A DNA stretch of 64,000 bases from Vanilla planifolia. Taxonomy: Eukaryota; Streptophyta; Magnoliopsida; Asparagales; Orchidaceae. The notes below the pieces were generated by a model, which saw nothing but the letters and a program-made list of their open reading frames with translations, made no database searches and was not told the DNA's origin. Within the stretch, counting starts at the first letter, position 1; the number at the start of each line of letters is the position of its first letter. The position numbers were made by a program, and so were the translations under genes. Location of the stretch: contig JAIUJO010000143.1 of the NCBI GenBank assembly GCA_023846275.1, positions 1,034,001 to 1,098,000 on the forward strand, given 5' to 3'. This document shows, piece after piece, positions 1-11,210 of the stretch.

Positions 1-599
1 TTAAACCCATACAGATTTCTAATTTAATTTCACAGCCTTGAGGTACGTCCTACCTTGATCCATTTAGTGGAGTTCATCAATGAATGTGTCTCCTTCTTCT
101 CCAGAAAATATGAGTTATCCATATTCACCTCTCCAAGGCCATGGTTTTAATTCTTTTGTCTACTTCTTCAAGTCTTAGCTTTCATAACACCAAAGGAAAC
201 AACCAATAATTCTGTATATAGTTTGCTCACGAAATCTTCTAAAGATAATGTGCCTAAAGGTGATCTTAGTTATAGATATTGCTTACTTGATAAACTTCCC
301 AATATCTTGGAACTTAAGGGAAGGTTTATATTTTGAGATTTTCTTAGTGACTTTTATCTTCATAGTTTTTAGGCATCTAAGTGAATTTACTCCTAAATGA
401 AAAATGCAACATGATGTTTATTCTTCCAAAGAGATTTCCACTTAAGAGCATTCAAAGAAGGGCCTTCGAACAATATTGTCACCCAAAACAATTTTGGATG
501 AGACAAAGCATTCTCTATAAGGCTTTTTAGCTAAAATTTATGGACAACAAGAATCAAGTCATCCTCTAATCCAAAAATGAAAAGTGAATTGATGCTAAA
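1..599. other. Unassigned DNA left of the retroelement fossil
   Basis: This stretch is less AT-rich than most of the left half and reads like eroded coding DNA. A short minus-strand stretch around 60-115 is open and gives an ordinary protein-like composition (acidic, containing EEGDTFIDELH), but I do not recognise it. It could belong to another eroded transposable element or to an outer part of the fossil next to it. No complete frame, RNA gene or regulatory site is visible. Confidence 0.3.
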
Positions 600-1080
600 T
601 AAGTGGTAGAAATTGTAATGAGCTCCTAGAGATCAATTTGCATGCAATAAGAATATAAAACATGAGACAATAAACACTAGAAACAAAAATATGCAACCCA
701 CACGAGGTACCAATATAAGGCAATTTTAGCTAAGAGGGGAGCAAGACCAACACAAGTCTCACATTGTATGCAAGGCTAATACCTCACTAATAACATAGAG
801 ATGGTGTACTTTGAAAGATGTTTGATAAAACTATCCTTGTGACATTGAAAGATCAAAGTAAAGGTGACTTGGGTGTTAATTGAAAGAAATGAAAAGCTTT
901 ACTAAATCTTACAAAGAAACTTGAGTGACAACTACATGTAAAATTAGTTCAAACACTCATGAAAATAAAATTGAGAAAAGCATTGAATGAAATGATAGGT
1001 AGTAGGACTAGAAATTTGAGAAAAGACTAAGAAATGAAGTGAAAAGGAATGACAAAATGAACAAAAATGATGAAGAATTT
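600..1080 (-). repeat. LTR-like repeat, 3' side of the Ty3/gypsy fossil
   Basis: This segment aligns in the same orientation with about 4,690-5,200, roughly 4.1 kb away. Matching stretches include the blocks near 782-850 and 4,887-4,950, and those near 925-1,050 and 5,040-5,165, which share words such as GAATTGAGAA/AAATTGAGAA and AGTAG followed by AGAAAT. A direct repeat on both sides of a pol remnant is what a pair of LTRs would leave. The outer and inner limits are approximate because similarity fades rather than stops. Confidence 0.4.
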
Positions 1081-1653
1081 CACTTCTAATGAGTTACCAA
1101 CTCTAGATTAGTCCTCATAAATGTCTAATGTGTCAGGGTTTAGTCTTTATGAGTCTTCCATAATGATCAAATTATTCTTATTTCCTTGTTAACCTTTCCA
1201 ATGAAAAAGATACCTTTGATAACTCTAAATTTTTGTTTGTTTAGCATTCACATCCATTACTACTTCAATCTTCTTACTCTTCTTACCATAATAAGTAAGC
1301 ACTTAGCTCCACAACATATGCATTTGGTCCAATCTTTGAGATTTGGAATGGATAGACAACTCTTGAATGTAACTCCCACAAAGTTCATAGAGAAATCCAT
1401 TTAGACTTGATTTTGATCATTACAAATTCTCATTTCAAGAATTATTTATGCTTATGATGTGGATTAGCCAATCTGTCATATTGCTCATTACTAAGATTTA
1501 TTATTTCCTTAAAATGCTGATGAAACTACCTTATATGCAAACATATATGATTATGCTGGAATCATTAATAGGACTAGGTTGAATAGGTTAAAAGCTTCAT
1601 ATTCATTATTGGATTCAAAGGAGCTCATTCTTATGGAAAAATTCATGGAACTA

Positions 1654-2290
1654 TTATGTGCTTTCTTGGCTTGTGGTAAAAAGATGATCGAAATTATTTG
1701 TGTTTTCCCATGCCAAATACCATATATGATTTCCTAGGCTATGATTTATGAACTCAATTTCATCAAAAGTTAAGGGTGATAGGAAAATAAGAATTTTAAC
1801 CATATTTGCAAATGATGTCAAATGGTTTTCAAAAATACCAAGTGAAGCAAGCATCCTTATCAGTGCTTGTAGTCTTGAGAAACTAAATAAACATGGACAC
1901 TTTGTCAAGTGTAATGTGAAGGTTGGACCAAAAATTCTTGGGTCATAGCTTCATTGACTTTCGCAAATTTTTCTTAGCTGTAAGGGTCCACTGAAAATTT
2001 CTCTTCCTAAAATGACCAATTATTAGGGTATTGATGATAATAAAACTATTAATGAATTTCTTTCGCAAGGTTTTTTTGCCATGAAAACTCTTAATATTAT
2101 GGATTTTCTACGATGTTGGTTAATCATTTATAGCCTTAATTTTTTCATAGTAAGATGATACATCATCGTTTTAGGTTTGAAGCCAAAAAATTTAAGATGA
2201 TGAGAAACAATTATGCATTTTTTATGTTGGGTAGAGGTGTTCTCCCTAAGCATGGAACAAATTCTTTCTAACATGTTCTAATTTATGTTT
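1654..2290 (-). mobile_element. Downstream pol remnant of the Ty3/gypsy fossil
   Basis: This lies directly downstream, on the minus strand, of the reverse transcriptase remnant, where the connection domain, RNase H and integrase are expected. The 2,040-2,290 part looks like sequence that commonly follows the palm domain in plant Ty3/gypsy elements. An open minus-strand stretch at 1,654-1,908 has ordinary protein-like composition, but I cannot match it to a named domain. The assignment rests mainly on position and strand. Confidence 0.3.
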
Positions 2291-2300
2291 AATTATATAA

Positions 2301-2480
2301 CTAAAGATCAAGATGTCATTAAAGTAAACTATCACAAACTTTCGTAAATAGGTTATTTGCATCATTATTCTTAAAAAATTGCTTGGTATGTAAATATGGC
2401 GAAAGGAATGACTAACCAGTTGTATAATATACCCTTATTTTAAAAATCATTTTCACTCGTCCCTTACTAGATTCTATTTA
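2301..2480 (-). mobile_element. Reverse transcriptase palm remnant (Ty3/gypsy)
   Basis: On the minus strand this reads as the palm region of a Ty3/gypsy reverse transcriptase. A stretch corresponding to the conserved G-L-Y-E-W-L-V-x-P-F region is followed by a recognisable RKFVIVYF...DILIFS segment, the hydrophobic strand around the catalytic aspartates and the ILIFS tail. The spacing between the two blocks is as in intact relatives. This is the diagnostic part that sets the family and orientation of the whole fossil. It is not functional. Confidence 0.75.
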
Positions 2481-2739
2481 GGCACTTTCTACTTTTTGAA
2501 TTTTTTGTGGTCAAAACAGTGGCTCCTTTAGTTTGGTCCAAAAGATCATCCAAGAAAGGGATAAGGAACTATACTTCACATCATTTTGTTAATTTCCCTA
2601 CTATTGCAACAAATTCTCCAAGAACCATTCTTTTTTAAGGCTTAAGCAGTAGGAACAACACATGGATTATGAATTTCTCAAATTAATCCTTTGTCTAATT
2701 AGTGTTCAACTTATTAGTTGAGTTCTTGATATTTAGAAG

Positions 2740-3000
2740 GATTCATCCTACAATGTGATAACTTTAGTAAACTGGTACCTAGTATGAGGTCTACAGCATA
2801 TTGGATGTCATGAAGAGGTGGTAAACATTAGGGTTCATTTGTAAAAATTTTAGGAAAGCCAAATAAAATGGATTCTACAATTAGAGGTATTACTGTATAA
2901 GGTACTACTATGGTATAAATGAAAGTTCTATCAATAAATTTTTTATCTACACTACCATGTGTCATAAATAGGATTTTCTTATTTAGAATGTCGAGTGGTT
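2740..3000 (-). mobile_element. Protease / protease-RT linker remnant (Ty3/gypsy)
   Basis: On the minus strand an open stretch near 2,900-2,990 reads LNKKILFMTHGSVDKKFIDR and continues into a hydrophobic run. This resembles the segment between the protease and the reverse transcriptase in plant Ty3/gypsy polyproteins. It sits the right distance upstream of the palm remnant, on the same strand. The family match comes from pattern recognition, not from a search. Confidence 0.45.
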
Positions 3001-4300
3001 TTTGATAGGTTGGACATGGTCTTTAAGTGTTGATGGGTGTATGTTAAAGTGTTAGTCATGTGTATAAATGTGTAGTTGTTGGTCTTGCAGGCAATAACAT
3101 CATGGTCATATAACTAGGGTCATAAAAAGATGATACTTGATATTAACATAAGAACAACATCACATAAAATATATTCGAAATTATTGGCTAAATTTAATTG
3201 GTATAATTTTTTTTTCTTGACACACATGCATATTTTGTTAATTAAAAAATAATGTATGGGTTAATGTGATGAATGATCCATAGTCTCAAGTGTGATATAC
3301 CACTTGTAGAAATGTCATTGATGCTACTTCTACTTTCTATGATACATTTATAAACCATTTCTCTAAACTTGACAATGATTTGACAAATACTGGTATGTCT
3401 TCAATCTTTACTTCTCCTTGGTTAGGTGAAGGTGCTTCTCGTGATTATAATGGTCTAGTGCCAACAATATTATTCTCATAATCCTCATTAGATTATTCAT
3501 TGGCCAAGTAGGATTAGGAAGCATATTCTTTGATCTTTTATTTTTTTATTGGTGTTCAATTCCCAATAATTTCTTCCTCGATATAGCATACTTGTCATTT
3601 TTGGTGTTGGGCTACTGTATGACTTCACTTTTAACATCGAGAATGAGTTACTTTGGTGATTTGTTAATAGGTTGGTTGGGTTTCATTGTAACTTTAAGGA
3701 TAGGGACTGCTTCGTGTGGCATGTTTTGTTACACTATTTGTGGAGCATCTGATGTTGGTGAGCATGAAGTTTAACATGGTTGATGCTTCAACACTTCTGA
3801 CTTGGTAAATGTTTCTAGGTTTCATAGTTAGTGGAATTCTTATAGGCCTCTTCTTAAGTGTGAATGTTTTGAATGAAAATCTCCATCTAAATACATCTCT
3901 ATGCCCAACTCAGAATCTGGAAGGGCGGACCAAAGGGTCTACCTTAAGATCACAATACAAATGTGCTCATCAAAATGAGTAGTGCACTCATTAACATACT
4001 TCCCTCCTTTTGTTAGGCATGTCATTGGTCAAGTAAGAGATTCTTTTAAGAGAGGAATATATATTTTGATGAGTGGTGATCCCTTTTGTTAACAGTAAGA
4101 ATCTATGATTTTTATTTATAGATGAGTTTGTTTTCCCTATTTCATTCATGCAAACAATGCCTTTTTTTTCATTACGTTTAAACCATTAGCAGCAATGGTC
4201 CAAAGAAACTTTTGTATCTATGAATTTTTTAAGGCTTATGATACCTTCAAAGATGGGAATGTCAAATTTTATAGACTTCATGTGGTTGTTACCGTCATTA
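3001..4300 (-). mobile_element. Gag-side remnant of the Ty3/gypsy fossil
   Basis: By position this is the gag half of the element. Near 4,255-4,290 the minus strand reads FDIPIFEG, which resembles the (K)xDIPxFEG start of the retrotransposon gag domain in plant Ty3/gypsy elements. Farther on, near 3,890-3,990, another open minus-strand stretch has protein-like composition. No CCHC zinc knuckle could be made out. Open frames on the opposite strand here (3,592-3,774 and 4,195-4,386) are taken to be chance. Confidence 0.35.
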
Positions 4301-4689
4301 TGTTAGTATTAACCCAAGCTGATTATAAGAGGTATTTGATTATAGTGGATCACAATATTCGGTTTGAAAAGGTGGTCTTATTTTGAGCTTGTTCTAGTTC
4401 GATTATACAAAAACCATATTCTCTATCTTGACTTCCAAAGTCTATAGCGTAGTTAATCGATCTTAGAGGGTCACCTATGCTTGGTTGATCTGTGGGTGCT
4501 CAATGTGACAAATTCTACTTGGTATCAAGTGTATAAATTGTGCCCTTTAGGAAAAAGAAAAGAAAAGTCCCTTATTTTAGCTTTAACATTTTTTATTTTA
4601 GATTAGGTGCTAATTAAGGAAAATTAAAAAGAATATTTAGTTTAGCGTTGGTTTTTTACTATTATTGCAAACACTAGTATTACCAAGCT

Positions 4690-5200
4690 CTATAACAAGA
4701 TTTGATGCTTAACTAGTGATACAAACTATAATAAGCATTTAAAGATTAGCGTACATAGGTTAAGAATAATGAAAATAAGAAGATAAGTATGAGAAACCCA
4801 GAAAGTAAACACACATGAGAAAGCCATCCAATGAAACCTTAGTCAAGAAGGAATCAGGAATAACATAGGATGCATTTCTTATGCTAAGCCTATTACTAAT
4901 TCAATGGCATAAAGAAAGGGCATTTGGAAAGTGGTTTGACAAAACAAATTTTGCAATATGGATTGAACAATATAAATGTCACATGAGTTTAGAGCATTGA
5001 GAAACATTTATAAGAAACATAGAAAAGATGCTCTAATGAAGTAACTCGTACATAAAGTTGATTCAAACAAAATAAATAGTTGAATTGAGAATAGCAATGA
5101 AGGTGACAATAAATAGTAGTAGAAATCTAAGAAAACATTAAGTAACAAAGCAAAAAGGAACAATGAAGTGCAAAGAAATGACATAATAAAATTGAATCAA
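4690..5200 (-). repeat. LTR-like repeat, 5' side of the Ty3/gypsy fossil
   Basis: This is the partner of the 600-1,080 repeat, in direct orientation. It lies upstream (minus strand) of the gag-like start, as a 5' LTR should. No convincing tRNA primer-binding site is visible at its inner edge, so the call rests on the repeat pair and its position only. Confidence 0.4.
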
Positions 5201-8200
5201 TGATTCAAAAGAAACATCAAAGTGAAGGGAACCATTATGTAGCATCCACAAGAAGGCAAAGTAGCAGTATTATAAGTAAACTTGTGCACTGTCCCATCAC
5301 TTATGCTTTACACACTTCCTTTTAATATTAAAGACAAGATGATTCAATACATTGGAGTTCACATTGTAAGGAAAAAGTGGAATTTTGCACATGTGAGGAT
5401 CATCTTTTGGAAAAGGTATGCCTCCTATTTTATAAAGAGACTATACAGAGAAAAAAAGAAATTAAAAATATAAAATCGATGTAATTAGCTCTTACCAAAT
5501 ATCAATTAGAAAATCTACCTTTTTAGTTTAAAAAAATCTATTTTCTAAAAGGTACTTACCAATGCATTGGCCAAAGTTATTTTAAAATAGCTTTCAGAAA
5601 AGTTATCGTTTTGGCCCAAAGTTTCTAAGGTCCAAGAAGTTATGAAATTATCTTCATAAAAAGTTGCATTTTCATTTTTTTATTAGCCAGGTTCACATGG
5701 GTCATCGAAATAAATTTGTTGGGGTTTTTATGGATTAAATCGGTGAATAGGCACACCATCGAATGTATTGCAAGTAAAATTAAAGTACGTGTGATGTGGA
5801 TCCACTCATCGGATCATCATAGTGTCGATGATAACTTGGTCAAATTTGAGTTGTTGTGCCATGGAAAAAGTTAGCAGGTCAATGTGACATCGATGTTTTC
5901 ATGGATTAGATCTTGTTTAGTACATAGCAAAGTGTGATGATAAGTAAGCATAGCATTATTAGATCTTATTTTGTTTTTGGGTTTTACAAATTTTGCTACT
6001 TTTAAATTCATCCTCATGGGTAAGCACAAAGTTGTAGATCTTGGTGTGTTTGTATGTCATATGAGCTCATGTTCTACATTAGACTTTAAAGACCAATTTA
6101 TTGATCTATTCTAGAAAAACATGTTCCATGTATGCTATTAACTATAATATGGTCAGTGGTGGGTAACAAACAAAGACATTGATAAAAATGGGCCATTTTT
6201 TGGATCCTTTTCTACTTTTTCACATGAAAGTTGAGCCTATAAAATAATTTTAGGCAATATCTTAGCTCTACATGTAAAGAATAGATAATTGATTCTCCAA
6301 AAGTCTCAATAGATGTTTAATTGGTTTGTGGGTATAAAAAATGTTGACTGATGACCATCCTAAGAATCTTACCAAGACTGTTTTCCTTGATAGTCCCTCA
6401 AAAACTATTACACTTAGAAAAATGTGTCTGCTATGCTCTAAAGATCTTACTTTACATTTTTTAAGGGTAGTAGATTGCTTATGATAATAGCTATTCATCC
6501 CAAATAATCCAACTTGTAGTAGCAATAGTAATCACATTCTTGATCAGTGAAAACGAGAAATGTATATTTTTAGCAACGAAAAAAATACCAGGAGTATTTT
6601 TGTTGGTTTAGTTTCTACCCAAGTGAAATGTTGCATATCAAGTTAAGAAGCCATTATGTTATTTTCAAAATGTAAACACACAACCTCACCTTGAGTATTT
6701 TTCTCGTTGTGGTAGTGCACAATCCCTTGTATTTTTTGCTAGTTTGAACATAATATAAGTCGGTTTCTTGCAACATTAAAGCCAAACTTTCTTGAGACTT
6801 TATGGGTTAGAGTCAACCTTCACAAAAATGGCTACTTTTGTAACTATAACAAAAAGAAGTTATAATTCTAAAAAACAAATCACTTTGCTTAAAGTATAAT
6901 ACATAAGATTCTATAAAATGTGGGCCACGTGTAGAACATATGGAAAATTAAAAAACATTCCCACAAACTTTGTTGATGCATGAGGTTGATGAGGAAATCA
7001 TGTACAACAATGTACATTACTTCAACAAAGCTTCCAATGAGTAGTTGTAAGCTTTTGATATTTGCAAGGATTTTAAAGTAGTAAAATGCCATAAAATTAA
7101 TTTAATGAAAGAATAGTAGTATTTGATAGTAATAAGAAATGTTATGTGGTATGAATTCCAAACATTTTTATTCAACTATACTTTTAAAAACTTTAAAGTA
7201 GATTTGCTCTCTTAGAATTAATTTAACCCCTACCAATTGTGAATTTAACATTAAAATTTCATAGATAGGTTTAGAACTAACTTAAGAACATCTACTAGCC
7301 ATAAAAATTTATTCCTTACCTAAATGTTCATAATTACAAGTTATTAATAATTTCTATAGGGCTAGATATACTTTATGTCAGTAATATATTGTGTCTATAT
7401 GGATAGTCAAGTTAATGTGCATTTATCCTGACTTTTCACACATATATATAACAATGTATTATCAATAGTTTTGTCGTGTATGTTTATAGAATTATTTGAA
7501 CGAGTTTTTCTTTATATATACAAGATTCATAGACATCTGTTGGATGCACCCTAGATTTTTGCTTGCTTAACAAACACTTGAAGTACCTTAGATCTTTGAG
7601 TGTGTGCAATAAACTTTCTTCAATATATGTATGCTACCATTGCACTCTTTCGATTTTTAAAACATTTTAATACCATTGTATAAGTGAAGTGTGAAAACAT
7701 TCAAATGATATCATTTGACATATTTTGAAAAACATCATGTATGTAAATTGAATCATATATGGTAAATTTTGGAAAATATCCACACAAACATTTCCCAAAA
7801 TAGTTCTTGATTTTTTGATGTTGCGAAGGAGCTTTCATTCTTTCAAGCCTCCATGGTTTTTTCTATGGATTGTCAATTTAATTTTAATTTTAGCAAATAG
7901 TTAATAATGATATATCTGTGACAAGCATAAAAAATTTTGAAATCATTGGAAAAAGATATTTCATTAATATAAAATATCTTTTACAATAAATACTTGGAAA
8001 ATTTTTTTTGATAATACTTGCTAAACAATATTCTCATCGTAAAAAAAATTGAACATTTCATAATGATCGAAAAAAATCAATTAAGAAAATGGTACAATTA
8101 CAATGGTAAAGACTGTGTGCAAAATATATTTAAAAAAATATTCTAAATATGAAAGTGAGGACTAAATTATAACATAAAAAGATAAATGTGAATCTTTTTA

Positions 8201-11076
8201 AACATTTGTAATATTTAAAAGTAAGTCCATAAAAATTGAGTAAAATATGTCAGTAAGTAATATTGGTCTGCACCACGAAATCATGTTCAATACAGCTCAT
8301 GGTTAAGATGGAAGAGGCCTTTTAACTTTGTTGTCTAGGCTTTCCTTTTCTCAATGAAATGTCACTTTTTGTTTTAAGTGAGGTGGTATGACTACTTTGA
8401 AGCTGTGTATTGATGTAGCTACAAAGCATCATTGCTATTTATGTGAATTGGTTAAATTAAATTGTTGTTTTATTCAATTGATTCATATTATTTCCTAAAA
8501 CATGCTTTTATTAATTAGAATATGGAGATTAATAATTGGTTGTGTGCTTTCTCAGTCATGAAAGTAATTTCGTGCCTAGCTATTACATTTCCTTTTATTC
8601 AAACATTGTTTTTTTCTATGTACTTTTTTATAAGAGTTCTCTTTGAGCATAAGCAATAAGTTATCAAGCTCCAATTATTTGTACACAACGATGTGTGTAT
8701 TGATCTTAATTGGATTATCTTGTATTATACCTTTTCTTCCTTAGCTAAGAACATTTTTAGTACAAGATAAGATGCATTATATGGTCACCTAAGGACCATA
8801 TAAGTATTTTTCTTTGTTATTTAAAAATTGAAGTTTATATTGTACTATAACAAGTCATGTACAAGGGTAAAATGTTTGCAAATATATTAATGTTTGCATC
8901 AATTATTTATGTAGTTGTATCAAAGTCATTTTTTTAGTGTTAAGATAATTTCTATAATAAATTTACTAGAATTTTTGTAGTGAAAATACAAAATTTTGAT
9001 TTTGCCATTTAATATCGTCATTGTCATTACTGAGCTCAAGTTTGCAAATAAACTAAAATAGTTGAAGGCATATTCTACACTTTGTTTCCATACCTTTTTT
9101 CTCTTTTCATTATTCTTATTTTTTACGGAATTTGAGTTAAATTAGATTTCAACTATAAGATTCCTATCATATGTACCTTCACTATCAATGTTTTTCTTAT
9201 AAAAGCATAATTTTTGTTTTTCAAATGAACATGATGATCCTTAATCATTACTAGTTGTGTAGTCACACTTTGTTGTTTTTCCTCATTTTTAGCAATATTT
9301 TTCATGCCTCATTATGGCTCCCAATTATTACATTTTTATTATAGACATGATGTCTGCACATTGATATAAGCTTTCTTAATATAATTCTTGAGTAGTAGTA
9401 CTTCTAAAACCATACCTATGGCCTCACTATCTTGTTTATGTGGCACAACCCTATATGGATCATATTGACCAAGTAGCTCACAAGAAAGTAATAGTTGCAA
9501 GTGACATTTCTCTTCTACCCCCATACTAATGACTAACTTAGCGAAGTAATTACATCTAACAATTTCAACATAAATTTAAAGCAAGTTTTCAAACCATTGA
9601 TCAATAAAATTTTACCATATTTTGTTGTAATTCTTATGCCAATAGTGGCCTACTTTTTCAACATTAACTATATTTTGCAAGATTAGATTTATATTCATGC
9701 TTGTACAATTAGATTACAAAATTCTTGCCCAATTTAATGTTATCTTATGAAAAATTATCACTCATGAAAGACAAAATCCCTTCCATTTCATGCACTAAAA
9801 ATGAGCATCTATAATTATTTCTTAGTTACTTTCATTTCTATTATACTCAAACCATAAAATAATTCACGTTACACATTTATTGTATTATATTGCTTAATCC
9901 ATTATTAGAATCCAATTGGCTATTATGTGAAATCTCTTATCATGTTTAGCAATAAAATGTTTTTGTGAAGCTACAGTTTTTATTAATGAGAATAATATTG
10001 TGTAAAATGAATTACGTTGGTTACTTACGTTTACAAATATTAGTCCTATTGCACTTCTTGTAATCATTTCAATTAACTTTGATAAAGCAATTAAAGTTTA
10101 AGACATTCATATGTGTTGTATTACTATCAACTATGAAAAATTCTTACATAATATTTGGTGTGATGGATTTATATGGCTACATTTATATTATAATTGGAAG
10201 AACTTAGTTTTTTTTATAGGTGTTTAGCATTTTGATAAAGTAATTTCTATGGCTTAAATATCGATCTTACTATTCAATGCCTCATATTTAAATTTCATTA
10301 ATGATATACATAAAAGTGAAGTTTTGACTTTCTTTAACATAAAACTAAATTAGAAAAACTTTCAAAAATATGTCTACTTATCTCAAATCTAAATAAAAAC
10401 TATCAATATCTCAATAATGTCTTCCTTACTTAGTAATTAAATCTTTTATGAATTACCTTTTTGAAACATTTTTACCAGAGTTTATTTATCTTAGGCTTTT
10501 TTAATAAGGCATCCAAAGAAAAACTAATTTAAAATATGTTTATTCCAAAATAATTTTTGTCCCTAAATTAAAATATAAAAACAGCATAAAAGTTTATTTG
10601 CTTATGCATATGAATTGTTTAGGATAAAATGATTTTCCACACTATTAAAATAAATGTTGAACTCAACTAATACATTATTAGTGTAAATATATAAAATATG
10701 TAACCTCTTCGTTTGTTTAATTGACTTAAGACAAGTTATATTATGATTTTTAATAATGTTCATATAAAAAGTTTTCTTAGATGAATGCATTGTGAAATTT
10801 AATTTTTTACAAAGATTTATGTACAAGGAAAATTTTTGATACTTGGAGGTTAACATTTTGATGCATAGATTAGCCTTGCTTCTTTTTCTTTCACTCTTTA
10901 TTCACCTTTCATTATCGTTGTGGCATAAAGGCAAGATCTAAATCTAGTTGATGGATTCCCATCCTACCTTTTTCTTCCATCATTTTTGTTCTAATTTTTT
11001 ATTTTTAATAAAATATATTCCATACTTCTTTATATTACATATTTTTTAGCTAATATAATATTAAAACACTATTAAT

Positions 11077-11079
<3 letters not shown>
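5201..11079. other. Unassigned AT-rich DNA
   Basis: About 5.9 kb without a recognisable gene. The 5,500-7,100 part is a little less AT-rich and may hold more eroded transposon coding sequence: a minus-strand open stretch at 6,268-6,525 has ordinary protein-like composition but no motif I recognise. From about 7,100 on the sequence is dominated by A/T runs with stops in every frame. No RNA gene, promoter-like block or tandem array was seen. Confidence 0.5.
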
Positions 11080-11128
<49 letters not shown>

Positions 11129-11210
11129 TACAGATATATATATATATGTCTGTATGTGTGTGTGTGTGTATACAAAACTTAATAACATATATATATATAT
11201 ACATATTTTG
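11080..11210. repeat. Compound (TA)n-(CA)n-(TG)n-(TA)n microsatellite forming an inverted repeat
   Basis: The tract runs TA (11,080-11,110), CA (11,111-11,129), TACAGA, TA (11,135-11,147), TCTGTA, TG (to 11,169), TA, and after a short gap a further TA run (11,187-11,202). The CA and TG parts are mutual reverse complements. The arm ending CACATACAGA at 11,134 pairs with the arm starting TCTGTATGTG at 11,149, giving at least 24 perfect base pairs around a TA-rich centre. The tract could form a cruciform or hairpin. Slippage accounts for the runs; the symmetry suggests fold-back copying. Confidence 0.9.

Larger units (their letters stand above)
600..5200 (-). mobile_element. Fossil Ty3/gypsy LTR retrotransposon
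   Basis: Read on the minus strand, the parts come in the order expected of a plant Ty3/gypsy (Metaviridae) element: an LTR-like repeat (about 5,200-4,690), a gag-like start (about 4,290), a protease-to-reverse-transcriptase segment (about 3,000-2,750), a reverse transcriptase palm segment (about 2,480-2,300), downstream pol-like sequence, and a second LTR-like repeat (1,080-600). The reverse transcriptase is the firmest part. The element is broken, with well over a dozen interruptions, and is shorter than is usual for the family. The two LTR-like repeats have drifted far apart (roughly two-thirds alike by eye, not computed), so the insertion is very old. The exact ends, target-site duplication, primer-binding site and polypurine tract could not be placed. 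Confidence 0.6.

Noticed and set aside
4195-4386. A 63-codon plus-strand frame
   Set aside because: It lies opposite the gag-like start of the minus-strand retroelement fossil and matches nothing I recognise.
4519-4530. TTGGTATCAAGT, resembling a retrotransposon primer-binding site for initiator Met tRNA
   Set aside because: It is on the plus strand, whereas the reverse transcriptase remnant is on the minus strand, and the match to the usual site is only partial.
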